Shown: positions 56,498-64,000 of the stretch, in pieces
Position numbering within the stretch: position 1 is the stretch's first letter
Layout: every line of letters begins with the position of its first letter
From: Cylicocyclus nassatus
Lineage: Eukaryota > Nematoda > Chromadorea > Rhabditida > Strongylidae
NCBI GenBank assembly: GCA_958299035.1
Contig: CATQJL010000001.1
Span: forward strand, 107,463,769-107,527,768
DNA length: 64,000 bases
Direction of reading: 5' to 3'
The notes under the pieces: model-generated
Told to the model about the DNA's origin: nothing
The model's input: the letters and a program-made list of their open reading frames with translations, nothing else
The model's database searches: none
Program-made: the position numbers and the translations under genes

Positions 56498-56757
56498 GAC
56501 TTGTAGACGTTGTTTTCGAGCTACCAAGATTGGTAACAATACTTTTATTGGCTGACGTCGACGTTTCGGCGTTCAACGCCTTCTTCGGAGCGTGGAAAGC
56601 CGAAATCATAAGTGACCATGCAGTCAGACGTCAAGAACAAAGACGAAACAAATCGAAAAGAAGATTAGTCCAACGAAGAACGCCGAAACGTCGACGTCAG
56701 CCAATGAAAGTATTGTTACCAATCTTGATGTAGCTCGAAAGCAACGTCTACAAGTGA
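56498..56757. mobile_element. Palindromic MITE, CGCCGAAACGTCG family
   Basis: Arms include 'AACGCCGAAACGTCGACGTC' and 'ACCAAGATTGGTAACAATAC' with inverted partners. Related in motif to the 21.6/27.0 kb element. 55721-56490 has nothing else. Confidence 0.7.
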
Positions 56758-56759
56758 TT

Positions 56760-58040
56760 ATCTTGCCAAGATTCAAGAACAACCGAACAATGCCGATGCC
56801 TCTAGACTGTCGAAGGTATGCTCGCACGAACTTTCTGCTTACTTGTAGGTAATCACTGATCGCTCTTGAGGCATACGTCTCGCCGATCGGTCACCGCGCG
56901 ATTTGTCCGAACACTGCCTTTGAGCGGTAGTTGATATGTATGCATAAGCTTACAAGAGTTGTGCGTAAGCCCTAAATCCCACATGCATTGGATTTCCAGA
57001 GAAATTGTCAGATCGCTTGGCGACCGCACTGGAGGAATCGCTTGAAGTCAGGGCCCGGCACAGATGGTCTGGGGTCAAACTGGACTTCGTTTTTGAAGTT
57101 AGAAGCAACGGAAATGTCGTTTTTATAAGGTTCTGGGGGAAGCGCTGGTAAAAAAACGACGAACTGTCAGGCTTTACGAGTTAAACGTGTTTTTTTGCAA
57201 GTGCGCGAATTTCAAACGCAAGACTCAAACAAACAAACGGCTCGTTTACAGCGCAGAAACATTCACATGGTTCCGAATTTGGGCTATGTGCATACAATAT
57301 TATTCCAAACTATGTTATGTAAAAGATTCAAAAACTTATGTGTCCCAATATCCGTTCCCGAATATGTTGGTTTTCAAACCAACACCAAACCAATTGGGTT
57401 GGTTCGGAGCATAAATATCGGAAAGTTCATATAAGTTTTGGCTCTTTTTGATTTGGACGATTAGAACGGTCGAAAATCTATCATTCAGTGAAGAGAGCGA
57501 ATCAAACCATTTCCTCTCCTCTTTTTTTAAGCCAAAAGTAGTGTAAATCTATGCGCTGATAGATATTGCGCTCCAATCACATGCGGTGTCCTTAAAACTA
57601 TGTGGCGAAAAATGCATCTCTCCAAATTGTTGGGGCCTCAGATTTGGTTGGCCTAGGAGGTTCTCGACATTCTTAGCACGAAGGGAAGGTACCCTACCCA
57701 ATGACGGAGCTTTTAATCAACTCGAAATGTTTTCTTTTTGCTTTTTTGTTATATTAAATACCTCAAAATGCTCTTTTTTCGCTTTTATTGTCATTTTGAT
57801 TGATTAGAGGTGATTTACATACTGATTTTTACGTCAAGAGGGACTTCGCAAATCCTCGCGAAGTCATGGGGGACTTCTTCTTACAGGTGCGATAGTGTGA
57901 GACTTTTCTCACCCCCCCCCCCCCCCTCTTCACCCCTGAGCCGGGACCAAGGTGACCCCTTCACCAAAAGCCGAGAAAAAAACAACAGCAGGTTTAGGTT
58001 AAGCAAATGAGATATTTGTACGTGAGTTGTCAATGTATAG
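56760..58040. other. No supported gene
   Basis: 57187-57434 is open in two frames after TTTTTTGCAAG but neither has support. 57911-57926 is a C tract with the GACCCCTTCACC repeat motif. Confidence 0.35.
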
Positions 58041-59460
58041 GAAAGGAGGAGTCTGTTGAAAAAAGTGCTTGGTGACGGGTGTGAGTAGTGATTTCTGGAG
58101 ATTTTCGAGTTTTTGACATAAAAAAATTCATAACTTTTGTAGATGAATATCTTTCACGGCGAGATGGTCACCATTGAAGCCACCTCGTTCTTCGCTTTCA
58201 GAAAATATATAGCATGTTTGAGATCCATTTAAAAAAGTGCCTGGTGAAGGATGTGCCTTGTGATTTCTGGGAATTTTCGAGTTTTCAGGATAAAAAAATC
58301 CGTGACTACTGCAGATGAATAGCTGGTGCAAGGAAATAGTAACCATCGGAACCGCCTCGTCCTTCGCTTTCAAAAAATATATAGCATGCCTGAGATCCAT
58401 TCAAAAAAGTGCCTGGGTGAAGGGTGTGCATGGTGATTTTTAAAGATATTCGATTTTTTATCCTAAAAAAATTCATAACTTTTGTAGATGAACATCTTGT
58501 ACGCCGATATAATCACCATAGGAACCGTCTTGTCCTCCGCTTTCAGAGAATATATACTTTGCCTGGGATCCGTTGAAAAAAGTGCCGGGTGAAGGGTGGG
58601 TGAGACTTTTATTATGGGAGTGCTCAAGTACGGCTTTCTTACTATTGTAAAAAGGCGTCTACTTGAGCACTCCCATTATAAAAGTCTCACCCACCCTTCA
58701 CCCGGCACTTTTTCTAATGGACCCCAGGCAAAGTATATATTTTCTGAAAGCGGAGGACGAGACGGTTCCAACGGTGACCATCCCGGCGTACAAGATGTTC
58801 ATCTAAAAAAGTTGTGAATTTTTCTATATTAAAAACTCGAAAATCTCCAGAAATCACTAGGACACCCTTCACCCAGGCACTTTTTTCAACGGACACCGGG
58901 CATTGTATATATTTTCTGAAAGCAGAAAATGAGGCGGTTTTAAAGGTAGCCATGGCGGCGTAAATTATGTTCATCTTCAGAAGTTACTAACTTTTCTATC
59001 CTAAAAACTCTAAAATACCCAGAAATTACTACCCACACTCTTCACCGGGCATTTTTTCAACAGACTCCAGGCAAACTATATCTTATATATAAAGCTGAAT
59101 GTCTGTATGTCTGTCTGTATGTCTGTACGTATGTGCGGAATAGAAATTTTTATTTCTGAACCGATTTGGACCAAACTTGGCACACATATACTTCGGGGCA
59201 GGGAGCGTGTCATAGGCTACTTTTCGTTATCGATCGATATCGATTTTATCGATTTTTGGCAAAATTTGCGCTACAGGGCTGGGAGTTGGCACAGGGGGGT
59301 AATCGAGCATGCTGATTACGAATAAAATAATGACAGGGCCGGGCGGAGCCGGGTTTGCCAACTAGTATTCTCTAAAAGCGGAAGACAAGGTGGTCATAAA
59401 AACATTCACCTTGCTGACGTTGCTGTTTATCTACAGAAATTACGAATTTCTTCTTTGAAA
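58040..59460. repeat. Large palindrome of ~172-bp tandem units
   Basis: Left arm has three head-to-tail units (starting near 58089, 58260, 58434), each with 'GTGATTTCTGG', 'TTTCGAG', 'AAATTCATAACTTTTGTAGA' and 'TTTCAGAAAATATATA'. The right arm from about 58660 repeats them inverted. The centre is a near-perfect hairpin 'GTGAGACTTTTATTATGGGA' ... inverse. A Helitron copy sits in the right arm. Confidence 0.8.
59081..59365 (+). mobile_element. Non-autonomous Helitron, 285 bp, precise A|T insertion
   Basis: TCTTATATATAAAGCTGAAT ... CCAACTAG with A before and T after. Flanks join as GCAAACTATA|TATTCTCT, matching the uninterrupted repeat unit at 58733 (GCAAAGTATATATTTTCT), with no target duplication. 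Confidence 0.9.
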
Positions 59461-60270
59461 AAAAATTCGTAAATGCTTAAAAACTGTCTAACTCTTTCCG
59501 AAACAAATGTTCTCGCATGCACATCATCTATGGTAATTCCAAAAACAGGCAGGGCTATGTAAAAAAGGAAAAAGGAAATGTAAAAAAATACAAGGTGCTG
59601 GTCAGAAAATTAAAGGTAATTGTGCTTCACATTTCAGAAAAAAGACAAACAGTGATGGTAAGGAATTGGAAATTATGAACTTTGACTGGGAAAAATGATG
59701 GCTTCCCCCCCCCCTCCCCCCGGCCGACATTTTATGATTTCTCTACGAAGTAAGGCACCCTTCACCCTGGAGGGGCTGCGACCACTGTGACCCCCTTTAC
59801 CCTAGAGGAGTCATTCTCACCTTATCGCACCTGTGCTTCTTCTCCAAAAATGCTCCAAACCACACGTGCCGAGCCCTGGATGACGAAGGTTCAATTGACG
59901 AAGACACCCAATTTTGCGTAGGGATCTGTGAGCGACGCGATATTGCACAACACTTTCGGCTTAGAAACTTTTTGTCATTATTCGCGACATGTAAGGTTGT
60001 TTTGAAAACAGCTATCAAGATTTTCTTGGACTACAGCTCTGCGGGCCCCAAGAGCCTCGTAAACTGCCCTGAGCGCAAAGGATAGGAGAATTAGGCTTGG
60101 AAAGTGCCTCTGCAAAAAATGTAGGCCACCAAGTGGTCCAAATCGTCGTCAATGAGTTACAGGCATTGTTCCAATTCGGCATCCGTGTTTTTACTGTTAT
60201 CGCGCCTTTTCTTGGCCTTGATTTCAGTTCTGAGGTGCAAATTGGGTGAAAAACGTAAAATGACCCTTTC
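59460..60270. other. No supported gene
   Basis: Contains another GACCCCCTTTACC / TATCGCACCTG repeat segment (59750-59835) and a C-rich tract. Confidence 0.35.
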
Positions 60271-60275
60271 TGAAG

Positions 60276-60476
60276 CCCTCTTCGACAGACGTGGACGAAT
60301 GCTCGCTAGTCAAAGTACTAGCAGGAAATTTTGTTGTATGCAACAGTGACACATTACACAGTGGTCTCGACGTTTTGTCTTGTCGAAATGGGTTACCGGG
60401 ATTCCCGTTGGCCGCATTTCATGTTTCTTTTGGAAACAACTATAGCCTGCTTATACTCTATACAGTATTTGAGTAG
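60276..60476 (+). CDS. Candidate terminal exon, unrecognised
   Basis: Open for 66 codons to TAG with protein-like composition: 'VDECSLVKVLAGNFVVCNSD', 'LHSGLDVLSCRNGLPGFPLA', 'AFHVSFGNNY'. Possible acceptors CTGAAG (60275) or CTTCGACAG (60288). A second frame (to 60347) starting after the strong acceptor GATTTCAG (60221) is an alternative. No partner exon found. Confidence 0.33.
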   Translation, partial: PSSTDVDECSLVKVLAGNFVVCNSDTLHSGLDVLSCRNGLPGFPLAAFHVSFGNNYSLLILYTVFE

Positions 60477-60544
60477 TGTGGATCTCGGGTGGACGCTTCC
60501 TTTCGTAAGTCTTCACCGTAAGATTACGGTAAGAGATTCAAAGA

Positions 60545-60898
60545 AGGGTTCAAAGGCACCGTCACCCTAGGTTGGGAGACTTGAGTTTTTGGCAATTTAC
60601 TATAGTAGGGCCTCTTATCAAGCCAATGCCCAAATCGCGGCGCAAAATGTCGCTTAAGAAGCGAGAAAATCTCTTCGGAATAGTAAAAAGGCATGAGGAG
60701 AAACCAAGTCGGCGCCACCCCCCTCCAGTACCAAACCGTGCGCCCATCCAATCATCGTTCCGGAGAATTCGTGTGGGTTCTCCCGGAGAGTGTCGGGTTT
60801 TCGCCAATTCTTTGCTTCATATTCGGAATCAGGGACATGAGAAGGCCCCAGAACGACCAAAATATGAAAGTCGAAAATTTGGATGGACGGTGCCTTAA
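60545..60898. mobile_element. TTAA-family copy (AAGGCACCGTC ends)
   Basis: TTCAAAGGCACCGTCACCC at left, GGATGGACGGTGCCTTAA at right. Its right half resembles 54540-54636. Confidence 0.6.
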
Positions 60899-60934
60899 GT
60901 CATTGTGGTTCATTTTTTTGTCTCAGGCAGGAAA

Positions 60935-61260
60935 CGAACAAATCAAGAGCTTTCAAATTAGGGTGATAGAAGTCGCTGACTCCAAATATGTATGTGCACT
61001 TTGTATGCTTCTTTTGAAAGGTATGCCAGGTGTGCTGTAATACCCGTTTTTTTATCCGTTTTGAAGCTTCTCGCGTTCGCGGTAAGTTCAGTAATGGATG
61101 AGCGTGTGTAACGAAAATTCTGCTACTCAACTTTTCAGGTTTTTTAAAAAGATTTTTTTACAATGGCAGTCAAATCATAATGGTGATGCATGCTGAAAGT
61201 TACCATTCCTACTGTAATGAAGGCGATCGGTGATTTCCCTTATGTTGTTAATCTGAGTTG
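60935..61260. mobile_element. Arm of the CAGAGTGTCCC MITE family
   Basis: 'GTGATAGAAGTCGCTGACTC' resembles 18305-18340, and 'GATCGGTGATTTCCCTTATG' matches the 10106/17927 families. No complete partner. Confidence 0.5.
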
Positions 61261-62210
61261 AAGCCAGCACAGAATATAGATTGGCAGAAGGCTTTTGGAA
61301 AGATAGACGCAACAACCAAGAAGTGTATGTACTTGTTTTTGAGAGAATATCACTGGCGTACCGAGAACGGGTCGCTAAATTTTTGGAAGTTACTTATATA
61401 AGTTATAAACATGTGCGAGCGACTTGTATATTTGTAAATAACTGATAGAATCTTCAGAAATGTTTGAAAATTCAACCTTAGCCCATAAAAAATTTTCAGG
61501 GGCGTGTGTTGTCAAGCCTCTTTTTCTAAATTTTCGAAGTTATTTCAGAAAAAATTTTTTAGAAAGCAAACCAAAAATTTTTTCGGAGATCTCCCGAATG
61601 GAAATCCTGGGTACGCCGTTGCTTTATCTATATGAATAGATTATAGAATGAATCATGACTCATGATTCATGAGTCATGCATGCATCATTTCCAAGGCTAA
61701 ACACTTCTCGAGGATGCGCTGAGATCGCGACCAACTGAAGCACATATAACAGTGATAAAAAAATACATTTGTTGCTAGAGGCAATTGATTTCATACTGAT
61801 TACCATGAAACTACTCAAGTCAAGTAGCGAAAAGTGGGGTTACAATGAAGCGGGATCACGGTATTGAAACCGAGCTGACTGTTGTCCGTGTAGTGGAGAT
61901 AACGGCTGTAGCCTGTTAACTGCACATTTCGGGGAGAAATTTTTTCCAAGATCTTTAGGTTTTGAGGTTGAGTTGAGTGTATTGACGAACTTGCACTTGG
62001 ATTGCTTTCAAGGGAAGTACTCTATGGTCTTATAAAATCAGCCCTTTTGACACGAAAAATCGATGAAAAATCGCCCTCGCGCCGCCAAAAGTCTTGCAGA
62101 TAAGTCCTCCCATCAGATAAGTCCGGACTTATCTGTGACATTTTAGGGTAGCTATAATGGAAAGAAAGCGGACTTATCTGATGGCGGACTTATCTATGAG
62201 ATTTTAGGGT
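61261..62210. other. No supported gene; short direct repeat
   Basis: CGGACTTATCTG recurs near 62122, 62169 and 62187 with variants. A 60-codon frame at 62212-62394 may be an upstream exon of the next gene but could not be joined confidently. Confidence 0.4.
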
Positions 62211-62448
62211 AATGACAGACATTGGCCAAAAACTACGAAATCCAAGCATATATTGCTTATTTTATGTGTGCTTGTCGGAGAAAAAGCAAGTGCTTACGCA
62301 GAAAATTGCTAGAATTACATTGTCAAATGATAAATGTCAATTGATACATAGAAGAGAAGAAAGTGTCAACGATAGCACGGAACTATCCCGATAACGTTAA
62401 TCGGCTAAATTATGCTTCATAAACGATCTTCTGGTATGTAATTATTAG

Positions 62449-62629
62449 GCTATGATTGTAACCAAAAAATTATTCTAAGGAACGTTCGACACAAAATCGA
62501 ACTAGAAGAGCATCTGACAAAGAATAATGTTTTGAAAAATCGATGGCATTATTTGAACACCGATGGAGAATGGTGCGCCGAAAGCATTGTCATGGCATCA
62601 ATAGACAGCGCAGATTATGCAATGTTGAA
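62449..62629 (+). CDS. Unrecognised gene, exon n-2
   Basis: 59 codons after AATTATTAG: 'CNQKIILRNVRHKIELEEHL', 'TKNNVLKNRWHYLNTDGEWC', then 'MASIDSADYAML'. Best donor AA|GTTTGT (phase 2), matching the next exon's one-base start. Codon use and conserved-looking Trp/Cys content suggest a real protein; family unknown. Confidence 0.5.
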
Positions 62630-63048
62630 GTTTGTCAAAAGATGGACAAACGAGTTTTTGTGACTCCATGCTAAATGAATCTGAATTGAAGAGACTGTTT
62701 TTGGAGAAATGAGAACCGAAAAGTGCATAAGCTGTACAATTTTTACGAAAGGGTATATGACAAGGGAAAGAGAAGTATGAAACGACAGTCTTCAATATTA
62801 TCTACGACGATACGATACATAGGGAAAATTCTTGAACAGAATTGAAAGCTTCTCGTTTCTCTCCGTCGATCAGATTATGTGAGAAATAAGAGCGGAATCA
62901 AACGTGGCAGGATTGTTTAACGCTAAGCAAATATGCGAAACATGTTGATGACCACTGAGGAAGTGTTTGAAGAAAAAACGCGTTTTTGTTTTTAAATACT
63001 TCTCCAGTGATGGCCATTCCTGGCCTCTGCCAATTTGCTTTTCTGTAG

Positions 63049-63119
63049 AGACTGCCAAGCACAAAAAAGCGGAACTATTTTGCATGATAACTATGAATGT
63101 AGGATTGTGAGAGTGCAAG
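63049..63119 (+). CDS. Unrecognised gene, exon n-1
   Basis: TTTTCTGTAG acceptor, CAAG|GTGAGT donor; 23 codons 'DCQAQKSGTILHDNYECRIV' + RVQ. Phase fits both neighbours. An alternative donor ATT|GTGAGA 11 bp earlier would pair with the TTTCAG at 63170. Confidence 0.52.
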
Positions 63120-63180
63120 GTGAGTGTTTAACTAAATTCCGTTGAGAATGTTAAGTATGTACTCTTTCAGGTTTATACAG

Positions 63181-63374
63181 GCACTAAAAATCGATTTGTA
63201 ATACCGATGAAGGGAGTACAAGAAAGAGAAATTGCTCTTGTGAAGCTTCCGGAATCGATCCGGGATGCAAACAAAGAGAGTGTTTGCTCACCTCCACAAT
63301 GGCATCATTACACAATCTTTCGCTCGTTTAGCGTTCTCACAGCTTTTCTATTGTTTGAAAATATGCTAAATTAA
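63181..63374 (+). CDS. Unrecognised gene, terminal exon
   Basis: In-phase start after TTTATACAG (or at 63171 after the stronger CTCTTTCAG with the alternative donor). Encodes 'TKNRFVIPMKGVQEREIALV', 'KLPESIRDANKESVC', then a C-terminal hydrophobic stretch 'FRSFSVLTAFLLFE' and TAA (63372-63374). It may be membrane-anchored at the C-terminus. The opposite strand contains a B-box-like GGATCGATTCC, so overlap with a SINE cannot be excluded. Confidence 0.5.
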
Positions 63375-63488
63375 CTCCGCACTCTATGCTTTCCTGGCGA
63401 GAGTGTTGCAACGAATTGCTAATAAAAAGGTACAGGAGCACCTCTTTTGAAAATCAAAAATATGGGCAACAGAACAATAGTGCTTTAC

Positions 63489-63656
63489 TTAGCGCACCTC
63501 TATTTGGTAAAAGCTACGGTTAGAGACTGAATCATCCGCATTGTGCCGTTGGGATTGGGAAGTGGGAGACGTAGGACGCGACAGCGCCATAGTGAGTGAA
63601 TGACTATCAAGTCGTGATAAGCAGCCGGAACAGGCACGGAGTGGGCTGATGTCAGA
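63489..63656 (-). CDS. Terminal exon of a minus-strand gene entering from the right
   Basis: After GCGATTTCAG: 'SDISPLRACSGCLSRLDSHS', 'LTMALSRPTSPTSQSQRHNA', ending 'NRSFYQIEVR' and TAA (63491-63489). Ser/Thr-rich, low-complexity tail. If GTGCGC after 'YQIE' were a donor it would be internal, but the nearby stop and the convergent plus-strand gene 114 bp away fit a terminal exon. Confidence 0.5.
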   Translation of the reverse strand, partial: SDISPLRACSGCLSRLDSHSLTMALSRPTSPTSQSQRHNADDSVSNRSFYQIEVR

Positions 63657-64000
63657 CTGAAATCGCTTGTGAGTGAAAAGCGATGTCAATATCGTTAATT
63701 CCTGTCACAAATGTATATATTGTTTCGAATATTCTCGAATTGTCATAACTAGACGAGTCATCAAAATTAATACGCAGATTAACTGGGAATTCAATGAAGG
63801 GTAGTCAACTAGTATCATAATATTGTAAAGTGTGCCATGTTAAAAGGCATTCCACAAAAGGGATTGTGAGATTTTTTCAATTAAGTATGCATGTACTTCA
63901 TCGTTTGTTTTTCGACCTTGAGATGTGTGGCTGAGAGTTGATGCAGGAGATAAGTGATTATACTGGTAAGAATAACAACCATTTGTACAAGCTGCTTCTA

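Noticed and set aside
57187..57434. Two overlapping 75-79-codon frames after TTTTTTGCAAG
   Set aside because: Both frames equally open, no family or donor support.

Overview
The window is nuclear DNA of a multicellular animal, most likely a clade V parasitic nematode close to the hookworms (Ancylostoma/Necator). Reasons: short introns with TTTCAG-like acceptors and some GC donors, small exons scattered in repeat-rich DNA, an RTE retroposon whose protein resembles the type abundant in hookworm genomes, and many mariner-type palindromic MITEs. Species assignment is an inference from remembered families. No bacterial operon, CRISPR array, rRNA or intact tRNA gene was seen.

Layout. 1-1.4 kb: front end of an autonomous Helitron gene (minus strand, off the left edge) with promoter motifs. 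2.1-4.8 kb: non-autonomous Helitron copies. 5.0-20.6 kb: a minus-strand gene for an unrecognised two-TM membrane protein; its exons at 20.4, 19.8 and 5.1 kb flank a 14.5-kb intron packed with MITEs, several lying end to end. 20.8-27.1 kb: a four-level nest (palindromic MITE > RTE > hAT-like element > PIF/Harbinger-like MITE) with target-site duplications for the three inner insertions. 27-35 kb: MITEs, hairpins, one candidate 3' exon (30.9 kb) and a DHX15-like relic (33.8 kb). 35.7-36.6 kb: four consecutive exons of ALG7/DPAGT1, with a MITE inside one 5' splice site and a 1.55-kb Tc1-like IR/DR element downstream. 40.3-47.3 kb: an unrecognised plus-strand gene reconstructed as ten phase-consistent exons, facing a small minus-strand gene whose stop codon is 32 bp away. 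48-61 kb: mostly repeats (Helitron copies, TTAA-flanked elements, a large palindrome of ~172-bp tandem units), with a minus-strand terminal exon at 55 kb and a candidate exon at 60.4 kb. 62.4-63.7 kb: 3' end of another unrecognised plus-strand gene converging on a minus-strand terminal exon.

Most long open frames in the window are accidental frames inside repeats. The genes were found from short exons with matching splice phases. No new defence or metabolic system was recognised. The strongest novelty is architectural: stacked and nested transposons, giant palindromes, insertion into a splice site and clean Helitron empty sites. Exon joins and family calls were made by eye and need RNA-seq or homology searches.
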